DNA from: Coccinella septempunctata | Lineage: Eukaryota > Arthropoda > Insecta > Coleoptera > Coccinellidae | DNA length: 64,000 nt | Assembly: GCF_907165205.1 (NCBI RefSeq) | Contig: NC_058191.1 | Coordinates: 1,738,501 to 1,802,500, forward strand | Direction of reading: 5' to 3' | In this document: positions 43,761 to 55,600 of the stretch, piece by piece | Layout: each line of letters opens with the position of its first letter | How positions within the stretch are numbered: position 1 is the first letter of the stretch | Notes under the pieces: generated by a model | Told to the model about the DNA's origin: nothing | Seen by the model: the letters and a program-made list of their open reading frames with translations, nothing else | Database searches by the model: none | Position numbers and translations under genes: made by a program

Positions 43761-46204
43761 CATTTTTAATTTTTTTAATAACCTTTATTGAAATTTACAA
43801 TCTACTTTGCACAAGTAATAAGTAAATATGGTGATATTAAAATGTCATGTAGAAGTTATCAAACTTATTGAAACTTCTTATTCACACTTCAATTGAAGTC
43901 AATTGGCCATGTTTTCTGTAACCTTCTTCTCTTGAACGGGTTTTCCGCTAGTTGGTCTATGCAGCTGTTTTCATGTCCTTCCAGATTTTGTAGATATTTT
44001 TTTGAGCGTTTTTCTATCTCATCAATAATGAAGGGGATTTTCAAATCATTATGTATGGTGAAGTTTGAGACGTACCATGGAGCATCTGTTAAAGCTCGAA
44101 GGATTTTGGATTGGACTCTCTGTATTATTTGGATGTTCGATGTCTTGGCACATACCCAGAATTGAATCCCGTATGTCCATATGGGTTTAATTATGGCTTT
44201 GTAAATCAATACTTTATTTTGGAGAGATAGCTTGGATTTTCTGCCTATTAGCCAGTACATTTGTCGAAATTTCATATTGATTTGGGTCTTCTTAGCTTGA
44301 ATGTATGGTTTCCAGGTGAGTCGTTGGTCTAAGTTGATTCCTAGATATTTGGCTTCTGTTCTAACTGGGATTTGGTTCTCATTTATCTTAACTGGTGGAC
44401 ATATGTTTCGTTTGTTGGTGAATGTGACTTGGACTGATTTTGTTTCATTGATGGTAAGGCGCCATTTTCGATAGCATTTCTCCAGTTCATTCAGATGTTC
44501 TTGGAGCTTTTCGGAAGCTGTAGCTGCGTTTTCGTGGGCTGTGAGTGTTGCTATGTCGTCTGCAAATGAGGCTATCGTAGTGTTCTGATTTTCTGGAATG
44601 TCTGATGTATATGTTACGGCTAAAGATAGGTGCGAACATAAACTTAAGATTAGCCGGCTAAACTTAGGTTTAGCTTCGGGTATTGGCTAATGTTAGTTTC
44701 TCCTATCTTTAGCCGGCTAAACTTAAGTGTAACCACAGCTCATCGGCTGAAAATGTAGAAGCTAATAGAAAAGAAGAAAAATATTGGAATGGCTTAAGGG
44801 GCGCAAATTTTAGGCATTTAAAAATATGTAAAAAAATAGTAATTTAATCTAACTATTAATGCAATGCATCTTTTGTATGAATTTCACATATTAATAGCAT
44901 AAAAGCTGTTAAGTATTTGAGAAATTGAGAATGAACATATATTGGTTTGTGTCTCAACGCATTATTATTAGCGAATTCAAAAATCTAAATGCCAGATGAC
45001 AAAATTTGGGACGAACATACTATTTTGGTATTTTGAGTGTGAAGGAAATCTGTAGAGTTAATGGTATCTTTCATCTTGTTATTATTCATAATTTGCAAAA
45101 TACCGAAGGTCAAATTCTGGATAAATATAAGTATCATAAATATAGTAGTATAGTATAACCTTGATTGTAGCTAACTGGACTATTTGGCTCACAAGATTTA
45201 CGATGACTGCACATGAATCCTTCAGGAATTCTTTAAGAAAATCAGCTAGGAAAAGTGTTTTCAACTGTTTTGCTGTTCATGTACTTTTTTTTGTTCATTT
45301 TTGCGAAAGTATTAAGGTTGAAAAGATACATTAGAAATCATCGTTTCAATTTCGTAATTTTTTTTGTCATAAACCCAATTATTGAATGGTAGGGAAAATA
45401 TACTTTTGTTCACTGAAAAAATATTCTATATCTAATGTCGAATATTTCATGTCCTTGTGAGGTCATTTTCTGGTTTTTCACAGGACAATTGACTATCCAC
45501 GTTCCTATTATCCTATTGTGTATGTGAATTGATTTTATAAAGGCTCGATTTGAAGAGCATTAATCTCCTAAAGAAATGAAAATATCTCATTAAATGTGGA
45601 AAACCAATGGGCGTTATGTAACGAAACTTCAGTACAATAGCATTCGATGCTATTTTGCATATTTAAATTCTAAAAATTGAAACAAAAACATGGCCGAGTA
45701 CGTTCGTCTTTTCCTGTCCGACAATTCAAAAGACATCACTCCACGTGTCCATCGATTACATTTTTAGCCGTTCCGTTTTGGATAATGTGCACATTAGCCG
45801 GCTAAAGATGGAATTTCCTGACGCAGATGAATATTTTATCGAACTTTAGCCGGTCCTCGAATATAAACCTAAGTTTAACCGGCTAATCTTAAGTTTATGC
45901 TGACACCTATCTTTAGCCGTAACATATATATCAGATAAAGCAGTGGACCCAGTATACTTCCCTGTGGTACTCCTGCTTTTATTTCAGTTGGTTCAGATAG
46001 AGCATCACCCTGTTTCACAGCAAAATATCGGTTGGTAAGGTATGATTTCATAATATAATAGTATGGATGTGGGAGAAGTTTTTCAATTTGAAGAGTAAGC
46101 TTTTATGCCAAACCTTGTCAAACGCTTGGGATGAGTCCAGGAATACAGCTGTACAGTATTTATTGTCTTCAAGGCTTCTTGATATGGTGTTCATCACACA
46201 AAAT
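43761..46204 (-). pseudogene. Jockey-type LINE RT, 5'-truncated and interrupted
   Basis: Minus strand. 46200 to 45927 encodes LDSSQAFDKVWH and, after a frameshift, AGVPQGSILGPLLYL. The reading continues after a 1.3-kb insertion (44611-45926) with YTSDIPENQ, SFADDIATL (catalytic FADD) and EAKYLGINLDQRLTW. It ends in IRRVQSKILR-like IQRVQSKILRALTDAPWYVS and a stop at 43889. A CAATAAAGG signal and an A-rich tail follow at about 43795-43761. The near-duplicated CAT(A/C)AACACAA at 43750-43760 and 46205-46215 is the target duplication and fixes both ends. Excising the insert restores the frame (LSD-IYTSDIP). Confidence 0.88.
44611..45926. mobile_element. 1.3-kb TA-flanked element inside the jockey LINE
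   Basis: TATGTTACGGCTAAAGATAG at 44611 is mirrored by CTATCTTTAGCCGTAACATA ending at 45926, and TA is duplicated at 44609-44610 and 45927-45928. The longer subterminal match includes AAACTTAAGATTAGCCGGCT. The palindromic word TTAGCCGGCTAA recurs at both ends. No transposase was seen in the AT-rich interior. Confidence 0.88.
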
Positions 46205-46500
46205 CATCAACACAAAATAACGAAGTTTATCTTAAAGAGTGATATTTTGAGTTTTTTTCAAAATATAATTAAATAAATAGTTAAATCACATGGCGTTTTA
46301 AAAAGGATTCAATTAAATGCATGTGTGAAAGAATGGGCTACTCTTAGAGAAACAAATATAAATATGGATTTTTCCGATTTTTGAAGCTAAAATTTATTGA
46401 GGATTAGGTTGTTATACATCAATGTATTCAGAAAAATATTGAAAAAATTTGACGTTAAATTCCACAGGGTGTTCCATTTGAAAAATACCAAGTTTGTCCC

Positions 46501-46814
46501 CAATCCCAAAATGAGTGGATCAAAAAAAATTTTTTATTCGCCAGTGACTCTTATGTAAAAATATCCATTATAAGCAGTTTTCATTTTTTTTCTATTATAT
46601 ACAGGGCCTGTGAAATAATATCATCTCCAGAAGTGAACATCATCGTTTTCGCCCTGTATTTCAGGAACGCAAGTAGTTGAAATATTTCTGTTTGTGGCTT
46701 TGAAAGTTTTACAAAAAGTGATACAGGGTGGCGGAAACCGCATGTCTCTATCTTCAGTAATAGCTGAGGTCGGCTGAGGTACAGTGCAATCCCAATTAAA
46801 ATGGGACAGAGTGT
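46501..46814. repeat. Cluster of ACAGGGT end motifs
   Basis: Element-end words occur at about 46602 (TACAGGGCCTGTG), 46723 (TACAGGGTGGCGG) and 46815 (TACAGGGTGTCCC), all in one orientation. They look like truncated copies stacked head to tail. Confidence 0.5.
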
Positions 46815-46950
46815 ACAGGGTGTCCCTAATAATGGACTTTTCACGAAAATCGAGCCCAGTATTCCTTTCAACGTTTTTATCTATCCAGTCCTGGAGTACT
46901 AGAAACAGCCAAAATCAAGCAATTTGGGATACCTTATACATTAAAAAAGT
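46815..46950 (+). repeat. Dispersed repeat, copy 1 of 3
   Basis: Shares GGACTTTTCACGAAAATCGA and AGCCAAAATCAAGCAATTTG with 49320-49560. The copy at 55375-55600 has the same words, diverged. Confidence 0.7.
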
Positions 46951-47169
46951 TGAATTCGAATTCAATAAGTTCAAGCATTTCATTTCTATGATAAATAAGG
47001 GTTGCTGCAAACCGTATAAATGAAGAATTGTTCGAATTTGTTGGTGTTCTATTCCAATTCTCTGTTTGTGAAACCAGTGAACCAATTTTTATTCCATACC
47101 CTTTACAGTAATACAATAATCAATTCCGTGAATGCCCAATGAATGCCACTCAAAACCTTCATCTACATA

Positions 47170-47720
47170 AACGAATCAACGCTGAAAATGGGCAGTCTGG
47201 GGAGATTCGGTCCATAAATCGAAGCTGCTTTTCAATTCTTCCCTAATCAAATTCCAGTTGGCTATTGACTGACGACTAACTAGGTTTAAACTACCAACAA
47301 CGACGCTAATCCCTACGAAGACCGATAAAACTCTCGCAGTGTTCGCATTCGCATTCCTGCCCAAGGCGAGGAGAGGGAATTAAACAAAATTAATTTAATG
47401 ACCGAACGGTCCGGCGTGTCCTCACAAAAGAGAGGATAAACTACGGAATTATTCCGAATTTCAAGACGAATCAGTTCCGACAATGGCGGGACGTCCTTTG
47501 AATTCCCACTTTTTGTCAGTGTCACGTAATGGCTGTTCGGTAATTCCGGGTTATTTGCGAAAAACTGAGCTGGGGCACTATTATTTCTCGGATGTTCATT
47601 ACTTCTTCTGAATGCGTCGCGTCTCTGTGCTAGAATGGGAGCATTCATTCCGTTGTCGACGTACGAATTCAATCGCGAAGACTACTTTTTTCACTCGCTT
47701 GCAGACATCTACCAACCCTT
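47170..47720 (-). CDS. GC-richer region with possible minus-strand exon
   Basis: On the minus strand, ATG 47364 opens MGRNANANTARVLSVFVGI. This is a polar start followed by a hydrophobic stretch (SVFVGISVVVGSL), and a GTTAGT donor-like sequence follows about 30 codons in. An overlapping frame (47313-47672) has no domain. The region has higher GC than its flanks. A signal-peptide exon is possible but unproven. Confidence 0.22.
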
Positions 47721-48515
47721 AGGATTCTCGCGGAGTACAATGGAGGTTTCCGTGTGTAAGTGTAGAGAAAACAGACGAGGCGAATTTCGACTTTCGTGGA
47801 GGTAAACTGGATAATATACGAGATACGAAGAGCCGTGTTAATTTCACATACAGGGTAGGTATAAGTTTTAAGTATGAAACCAAGGAGATATCTTCTGAAT
47901 TAATTGGGAATACTCTTTCTGACGAAAACGATGTATTTTTTATGAAATATCTTTGAAACGTCATATTTTGAAATAACCATTTCAACCGTTTCCCAAAAAA
48001 AATTATTTTAAGCACTTAAAAATGAAAAATAAAAATGGGTATTTAAAATTTGAAGCGTTTCATGTGGATTGCAAAAGTTGGCAACATCGACTGAAATATG
48101 CCTTGATAATAAAGGACAACAAATGCATTATCTTGATGAGATAGACAAAGATGGCTGTCTATGAAGTCTGCGACGTACGAGGAAGGTCGTAAAATTTTAT
48201 GGGATTTTTATGGCCGGTTGCAGTTCAAGCTTGCCAGTAAGTACGCGCCTGTAGGTCAACAGCTGTTATTTTATAAACAAGCTGATCGGACATTGTTCTT
48301 TTCATTGTTCGATAGGCGCTGTTGCCAAATCGTAAACTCCGCACAAAGCGATTTAAATTTTAAAACCCTATATTTGAAGGATGATTTTGAGTAGTTTCCG
48401 CGGTGAATTTGAAAAAATCATGAATGAAACTCATAATTATTCATTTTAAATTTGCATATGCAGTGATAACCCAAATTGAGGAGAATTCCCTATTGCACGA
48501 AACTTCGCAAGAAAG
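47721..48515. other. Intergenic, no gene seen
   Basis: An unpaired end motif, TACAGGGTAGGTATAAG, occurs at about 47850. Otherwise there are only short frames. Confidence 0.3.
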
Positions 48516-48517
48516 TA

Positions 48518-49202
48518 CAGGGTATCCCAAATTTCTTTATTTTGGCAGTTTTTGGTTTTCGTGAGATAGATTTTCGAAAAATGAAATTCTCTTATGGTTT
48601 CCCATTCAATTGGAGGAAGAAAGTCTCTTGCAATATTTCGATACAGTCGATACTTTTCTCGGAATAAATAAAACCTTAGAAGCAGTATACGACGGTCTAT
48701 GAGGCAGAGAGTTGATGCATGTATTTAAGCGGGATGTAGTCATTATATGGAACACTTATACGATAAAATGGGATGCTTGTAAGTTTTTATTTATTCCGAG
48801 AAAAGTATCGACTGTATCGAAATTTTGCAAGAGACTTTTTTTCTCCAGAAATGAATGGGAAACCATAAGAGAATTTTATTTTTCGAAAATCTATCCCACG
48901 AAAACAATTTTTGAAGAAAAATCATAAGGGGTTGTTATTTTCAACCCCTAATAATAAAGTTATGAGATCTAAAAAAATTGTGTAACTAACGTCTATATGT
49001 GCTTCATTTTATGCATAGTTTTATGACTCAGTGTTTCTTAGAACCCGTAAAAAAATTAATAACTGCCAACTCGCCATCGCCTTCCAAAGGCAGTATCTTG
49101 GAAGGTATGCCGATTTCGAAAAAGTTCATAGGAACTACCCCTGCTTATTTTCATCGAGGAATCATCTCCCTAAGTCCTTCGCATTTGTTTACAGACACCC
49201 TG
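48518..49202. mobile_element. Foldback element related to 26963-27913
   Basis: It starts TACAGGGTATCCCAAATTTC at 48516 and ends GACACCCTGTA at 49204. The left arm is shortened (about 48570-48680) relative to the right (about 48780-49202). It shares TTTTCAACCCCTAATAAT-type words with the 27-kb copy. Confidence 0.78.
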
Positions 49203-49319
49203 TATATATATATTTTTTTCCATGATGTGAGATCAAAAAAAGACTGTATTCATTTTTGAAAAAAAAAGTTGTTCTTTATTCAACCCCTGGCATAGAAGAT
49301 TAATGAATGTAGTGTCATA

Positions 49320-49560
49320 TTCCTGGTGAAAATAGGCTTCTAGAAAGTTTTTATGTTTTTTAGATATCTTCAAAAGTAAAAAGGTATGGCATATTTTCCA
49401 AATCGACAAAATATCAAAATTTGCTTAAATCTGAAAAACTCATGGACTTTTTCACGAAAATCGAGCCTAGGACTCCTTTCAACGTGTTTACCTATCTAGC
49501 CTAGAGGTACCAGAAACAGCCAAAATCAAGCAATTTGGGATACCCTGCATATTGAAAGCC
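49320..49560 (+). repeat. Dispersed repeat, copy 2 of 3
   Basis: It covers GAAAGTTTTTATG..TTTTTAG through AGCCAAAATCAAGCAATTTG and ends GGATACCCTGCA. It matches 55375-55600 over its whole length and 46815-46950 over the right half. Confidence 0.7.
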
Positions 49561-50489
49561 TAAAATCGAGCCTAAAATACTCTCGACCTGGGAGCTAGAT
49601 GGCACATTAGGAATGAAAACAAAAAGTTGAGATTTTCAACTTTTACAAAACGCAAAAATCATCAAATCTATGTCATTTTGACAAAACAGAGGTTAGCACC
49701 GATCATAGGAAGCGGTGGCTAGATATTTATGAAATTCATTCCATTACATTTTTTTTAAGGCCAATTGGCTGGAAAATACCTACCGTTTGTATCGATTCAA
49801 ACATATGAGTATTCCAAGTTATCTGCTAAATTCCGAATACATATGCTGCATTCCCTCTACTCATCACATAGCGTTCTCGACGAAACTATTGGAAGCAACT
49901 ATGATGATTTAACGTGAATACCCGGGGTAAATATGACATTTCAATTTGGGCCAATTTTCTGTTCGATGCCATTCTGCCAATACATTTGCATCGACAAATA
50001 TTGACTGGAAAGTGAGATATTGCTATGAAATGGACATTCAAATTGAACTTCCTCGAATTGAGCAGAATTCGTTCCTTCGATTCGTCAGCTTTTTCAGATG
50101 GGAGATTGAGGAAAAAATTTTATACAGAAACTGAAGAGAAAACCTTACGATAATAACAAGGGGTTCCATGAAAACGGTTAACGAATGCTAAAATGGATAA
50201 AAGAAGCTCAATGAATCCTTCATTTACATCAAATTCTCGACGCCAACAACATACTTACCAGTTTTGTTTCATTCCTGGATTTGGTATTGTATTATAATCA
50301 AATCCATAATTGATTCTAATCAAGAATTTATTCAGAGAAATCAATGCAAAGATGTCATGCATCTGATGCATTTTTCGAATTATAATTCCCAATTTGTCGT
50401 TATAGGTAGTAATATAAAACATAGTTTTGACATTAACGATATTTCATCAGTGCCAACTTAACTCCTTTCAAGTTACAATAACATACGAG
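49561..50489. other. Intergenic, no feature seen
   Basis: Short frames only. Confidence 0.3.
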
Positions 50490-50705
50490 AATTATTTCAT
50501 GGCCAACCGACTGCTTTTATAAAGTTGGAGGGAGTATATAAATGATAAGGTGATTGTAGTGTTATCATCATTCCACTTCATCCATGTTCTTTGAATATGT
50601 TCACTTGAGACTTATATCCGAACTCTACACTCAGCTCTATGAGTCGAATCGGTACTATATTCCATTCATATTTATTTTAGCACTCGGTTGGCCATGAAAT
50701 AATTT
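50490..50705. mobile_element. ~215-bp palindromic repeat
   Basis: ATTTCATGGCCAACCGACTG at 50497 is mirrored by ACTCGGTTGGCCATGAAATA at 50681. Related single-arm words occur at 51837 (CCATGGCTAACCAAGTGC) and 54527 (CCATGGCTAAAAG), so this is a family with at least three loci here. Confidence 0.65.
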
Positions 50706-50919
50706 TCTCAAATTTTTGTAACGAAAACGAATTGAGGTTGGCACTCATGAAATGTCGTAATGTCATAACGCCGTTGCCACAACTAATATCAATTTTTATT
50801 ACACAAAAATGCCGAAAGTGATTGAAAAAAGAGACAGGGTTTCAGGAAGTGCTATTTAAAATTCAGGTCCGCTCGTTCAAATAGTCATACCCTGATATTC
50901 TAAAATCCACAATACGTCA

Positions 50920-51105
50920 GACGGTGGCGAACATATTCAATGTAAGAGAATTTATATAATGTTTCATCTGAATCTAAACGACTTATATTTCAGCTGAATA
51001 TTTCCACAATCAAAAAGATTGTGAATGAAGAGGATGACAAAGAATTTCCTTCTATTGGGAGACCCAAAAAAGTGGTGGCATTTGAGAATTTTATGTTTGA
51101 GTGAA
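50920..51105 (+). pseudogene. Possible transposase N-terminal fragment
   Basis: VANIF (about 50926) is followed, after a possible intron with a TTTCAG acceptor at about 50988-50993, by LNISTIKKIVNEEDDKEFPS and GRPKK (to about 51075). A helix-turn-helix-like segment followed by GRP(K/R)K is common at transposase N-termini. Nothing further is preserved. Confidence 0.3.
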
Positions 51106-51109
51106 TTAA

Positions 51110-51830
51110 TGCGAAAAGTTTACTACAGGATTTTCGATGAATGTCATCGTAGAATAAGTTCCCGAAAATTGATTTTTCTATTTTTCATTTGACTTGTCCT
51201 ATACATTGTAAATGTCTTAAGGTACCAATAAATACCTAATTATTATTATTATATCAATGTATTAAGATGAACAGCCACAAATACGCGCCAGTTGTCCTGT
51301 TAATTGTTTATTCATGTGAAATTTTTGTTCAAAAGTGAAGTTCATCTTGACCTGAAACTTCCTTCAATTCCTTTTACTTATATTGATGCAAGATGATTTT
51401 TGCTAAAGAATTTAACATTCTTGTAATTATCTGTTGATTCCTTCGGGAGATACCCATTTCCAACCGCTGCATCATATGCATTTCATCTTCGGGTTAATAT
51501 TTTTGAAATCTACAACTGATGTTACGTATTCAAACTTAAGCCAAAGAAGATAACGAACATTAACTCTCCTCAAGCTAGTGCCTGTTATGATATTATACTG
51601 ATCTCTTGTATTTTCCATGCAAATAACTGGATTTGGTATGCCTTCAATCAGTTTGAATAAACTTCAATTATGTTCGTCACATATTTTCTGAAGAGATTCG
51701 ACATTGTGATAAAATACGTAATAACAGAAACTTTTACGTAGAACGGACAACATAGCGCTGATTCAAAACCCAAAATTGTTTGGCAAGCGTCATAACCCCA
51801 CATTTTCGTACTATACAGAGTGAAATGTGT
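51110..51830. other. Intergenic, no feature seen
   Basis: Short frames only. The right edge enters the CATGGCTAACC repeat family. Confidence 0.3.
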
Positions 51831-52079
51831 CAAATTTCCATGGCTAACCAAGTGCTAAAATAAAAGTGAATGGAGTATACCCGATCCTGTCCGTGATAAG
51901 TGCTATCCTCACTTTCGCCAGTATTGTCAAAGTGACGTAAACGTCAAAAATCTCAATTTTCGGGCTTTGTTCTTGACTTTTTCGATTTTCCTCCAGGGTT
52001 AAGAGTTTTATCTTGGCAAGGTCCGTTTATTCGACTTTCGTTTGGACAAACGAAATAACACAGGGTAGTACTCTGACTG

Positions 52080-52225
52080 CAGAAGAGACGGATCCATGGT
52101 GTCGTAGATATTGCAGGAAGACAATGGATGCGAGTAGCTAGGGCTCAAGAAAAATGGCCTAGTTAGGAGAAAGCCTATGTCAAACAATGGATGAATTCCG
52201 CTGCAGAAGAAGCGGGCATATTGGG
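52080..52225 (+). pseudogene. LINE C-terminal fragment (GRQWM)
   Basis: One frame reads IAGRQWMRVARAQEKWPS, a stop, then KAYVKQWM. This matches the conserved tail of a LINE ORF2 (GRxWM..A.xR..W..L..AY.QQW). It is a short, dead fragment. Confidence 0.55.
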
Positions 52226-53162
52226 CATTTGATTCATACGGTATACTGCAGCCCTTGCATTCAAGAGTATTGAACCTTCCTAACTATTCAGTAGTTACTA
52301 ATATTTTCCACACTCATGATCGATGGACTCGTTGCCAAAAAATAACCATGAAACCTTGTGGCCGAGCACACGCAGGACCGGAAGAGATACGTGCCAGCTT
52401 TGACGACCTGTGTATCCTGCTATTTGCGATATCCCAATCCCCATAATTCCAGGTTAACCACTGTTCGATCCACAATCCCGGGAAACAGTTAATGAATAGT
52501 TAATCGCGTTCCGAACTGATTGAGTTCAAATGAGCTGTAGGCCCCGTCGTTGCGCCTAACAGGATGCGGGATGATATTAATTAGTAGATGGCGCCACCGT
52601 TAAGCTTCTGCCACCATCCCCGTACCGTATCGGCTCAATTAGAGCGGTGTCCGCAGAAGGCGCATACAAGAAGCGATAAGAGTCATCTAAATTACCCTAT
52701 GTGCTTCTGCAATGGATGCACGCCGTCTGTCGTTATCGATGGGCTTCATTCTGCGGGATAATGTAATCGGGAACTTCGGCAATCTGGAGTGATGCCGCAG
52801 GGATGCTGCGGCTCCTGTCCGTTCTTCCAGAGAGATCGAGAGTGGCGGGATTCAATCTGAAAAGAATTGGTTTGCGCCTGGCAATCGAGTTCCAGTGTGA
52901 TGAATTTCTTCTCACGGATACATCCAAGGATACACTAAAGCGGGTTTCAATAAGAGTGCAAGCTTACTTATTTCTCTTTTTCCTCTTGCACGTCAGAATA
53001 GAAATCACGGAAATGAGTAAGCCTCTTGGTAAGCCTGCCTTGAATTCGTTGGTGAAAACAGGCGTCAAAGGTTCGATAAAACACAATCTCTGTATAGTCT
53101 TGTAATAATGCTTCTAAGTAATTATGCGTGATACCCTCGATGATACCTCTGCCCCCAGCCAT
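52226..53162. other. GC-richer island, no gene called
   Basis: 52500-52900 is rich in CpG for this genome (for example GCGCCTAACAGGATGCGGG at about 52552). Frames on both strands (52733-52927 minus, 52803-53105 plus) show no domain. It is a regulatory or unrecognised exon candidate. Confidence 0.3.
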
Positions 53163-53470
53163 ACAGGGCGTATTTAAAGGTGAGACTTACTTTAATAGAA
53201 GGTAGAACTGGTCAAATTATAACGTTTCATCAAACATCATCTAAACAAAACTTTCATTGAAAATGGAAACTTAGGATTGTCGAATTTCTCTCAATATTTA
53301 GTAACCTACACGATCTTATGAAATGGCCAATAAAATTCGTCTGAATCATTCACAAATCGGGCATTGCAAGCTTCTTGTTCGAATACTCTTACACTCTTCG
53401 TAAAAATGGGATAAATTAGTAAACAATAATAGCAATTCATTCATTGCTGCATCCCATTACCGGAAAGGTG
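53163..53470. mobile_element. Truncated copy of the 9.3-kb MITE family
   Basis: It begins TACAGGGCGTATTTAAAGGT and shares AACTTAGGATTGTCGAAT-type and CCAATAAAATTCGTCT words with 9334-10186. The right end is missing, apparently replaced by the adjoining LINE. Confidence 0.6.
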
Positions 53471-53479
53471 AGGCTAATT

Positions 53480-54346
53480 GACATTGTGTGTCCTTCGGTG
53501 ACTGAAGAGACCCAACCGTGACCTACAGAGCCTTCCACACTCCGGTCATAGATAGTCAACAACCAGATCTGGCCGCCACTGTATTCTTCTCGAGTCTCCA
53601 TTGTAGCTGTGGACCAAAGACCTCCACTGTGATCTGTCTAATGCTAGTTGTTCCCAGTTATGATTGGCATTAACTGATTTTAGGGATTGATGTAGTGTAT
53701 CCTTAAACCGCTTATACTGGCCTCCTGGTTTCCGGGCTCTCTCAGTGAATTCGCCATACAGAGCTATTTTGGGGAGTCTCGTGTCTTGCATCCTCAGAAT
53801 GTGGCCGCTTCATCTGAGTTGTGGCCCTCGTTACTTGAGTCTCAATTGTTGTACAACTCGCGCGTTGCAAGACTTCTGCATTCGAAACTTTGTGGAACCA
53901 TCTGATGTGTATAATGTGTCTTAGATGACGTTGTTGCGTTTGTTCAAGCTGTCTGATATGTCGCCTGTAGGGCATCCAGCTTTCGCTTCCGTTAAGAAGC
54001 GTTGGAAGGACCACTGCTTTGTAAACAGCTGTCTTAGTCTTCAGATTGAGGTCATGATTTTGGAACACTCTGTCCTTAAGCTTCCAGTTTGCCAGTGATA
54101 CTGAATTGATACGGTTGTGTATTTCCAAGTCTAGGTTAGCCGTAGTATTTATGAAGCTTCCCACGTATTTGAACTGCTCGACCTGTTCTAGAGTTTCATT
54201 CTCCAGGCTGATACCTGTTTGAAGGCTTTCTGACGGACTTACCAGGATTTTGGTTTTGTCGATATTGAGTCTAAGGCCTAAAGCTTCGTATATATGTTTA
54301 TAGGTGTCCAACATTATCTGTAGATCCTCTGCGCTGCTAGCGATAG
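53480..54346 (-). pseudogene. LINE reverse-transcriptase 3' fragment
   Basis: Minus strand. It begins within the RT palm just after the catalytic acidic motif (ASSAEDLQ). It continues with LRLNIDKTKILV and FKYVGSFINTTANLD, then HIRQLEQTQQRHLRHI and RWFHKVSNAEVLQRA. After a frameshift near 53800 it continues as DTRLPKIALYGEF and ERARKPGGQYKRFKD. The 5' side is cut by a MITE fragment at 54347. It resembles RTE- or CR1-related families; the clade is not certain. Confidence 0.8.
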
Positions 54347-54510
54347 AGTCATTCGGGGCAACTGTGCGCACTTTTGCCTTTGAATTCATACACTGTTTTA
54401 AATGTTGAAGCTAGGAAAATTAAGACATTCATAAGATAAAGCATTTTCTTATCTTTAAAAAACATCAGAAGCAAACAAACAAAAACGTTTTTTACCGCAA
54501 AAAAAATGTA
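54347..54510. mobile_element. Fragment of the 57.3-kb MITE family
   Basis: TAGAGTCATTCGGGGCAACT and about 150 following bases match the left end of the element at 57335-58645 with some substitutions. The right end is lost. It joins the LINE at a TA, so it probably inserted into it. Confidence 0.75.
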
Positions 54511-55374
54511 ATGGAATATGTCAAATTTCCATGGCTAAAAGATTTCTTTTATAAAATGAATGGAGTTTTGTTCAATGAGTGTGAGATTTTCGTTGAATTA
54601 TGAATGAGGGATATAAATTATTTAGGCATCATAGAGGCTTATTATTCGAAAATTTTTGATGAGATGGTAACAGAAAAAAAAATTTGTCATTCAATATTTT
54701 GGAATAGTCAGTTGCGATTTCGTTGATTAAAATATCAAGTTTATGTACGAGGATGTATCGATATCTAGTTAGCCTAGACCAGTTCCATGCATAAAAAATA
54801 TTGCGTTACCATACCAAAGAACAATAACTCATTAGAAGTGTCAGTGTAAACTTGAGGTCAAAAAAGTAAACCAGAGCTACGCAAAAATTAAAAGATGTCC
54901 ACCGAAATTGTAAAAATCGAAAAATAGGAGTATCGAGCGATCATCAAGTACCTGTATTTAAAAGGGTTAAGAGGTAAATTTAAGGTGGTAAATATTTTTC
55001 CAACGAGGAAGTAATAAAAGCTGTGGAGGCCTGATTTGCAGAGCAAGAAGAAACATGTTTTTGAAAGGTCTAGAGTCGTTGCAGGTTCGTTGTGATAAAT
55101 GTATCCATATGAGAATATAATAAGTAAAAAATTATTTTGAACATTGAAATTTTGTTTGGTTCTATAGTAGGCTAAGAATTTTTCAATATATTCTCGTACA
55201 ACATGAAATAAAGGATTAAAGGGATCGTTAAAGTAACTTCCTAGCCATCCTAGATATCCTGGGGTTCTTTAGGATTCTGGTACTGGATGGAGAGCTTTAT
55301 ACTACTTCTTGGCGGGAACTGCTCTGATGGGGGTCACGGCACCATGAATCTACATAAATACTACCTAGTGAATA
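54511..55374. other. Intergenic, no gene seen
   Basis: Contains one arm of the CATGGCTAA repeat at about 54527. Otherwise only short frames. Confidence 0.3.
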
Positions 55375-55600
55375 AGTGTCTGTAGAAAGTTTTTATCGTT
55401 TTTAGATATTTTCGAAAATGAAGAAGTTATGGCACATTTTGGAAATCAACAAAATATCAAAACTTGGTTGTAACTTCAAGAGAAATGGACTTTTCACGAA
55501 AATTGAGCCCATCAGTACTCCTTTCAATTTTTTTCCTTTCTAGTCTAGAAGTACCAGAAACAGCGAAAATAAAGCAATAAACAATACCCTGTTCAAGCAA
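55375..55600 (+). repeat. Dispersed repeat, copy 3 of 3
   Basis: GAAAGTTTTTATCG and TGGACTTTTCACGAAAATTG align with 49320-49560. It ends in ATACCCTGTTC. Confidence 0.65.

Larger units (their letters stand above)
43488..46500. mobile_element. Palindromic MITE split by a jockey LINE
   Basis: The left arm (43488-43749) and right arm (about 46230-46500) are reverse complements. Shared words include AACTTGGTATTTTTCAAAT and ATCAATGTATTCAGAAAAAT in mirrored form, and the right side carries CACAGGGTGTTCC. Removing the LINE (43761-46204) leaves a palindromic element of roughly 570 bp. Confidence 0.8.
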
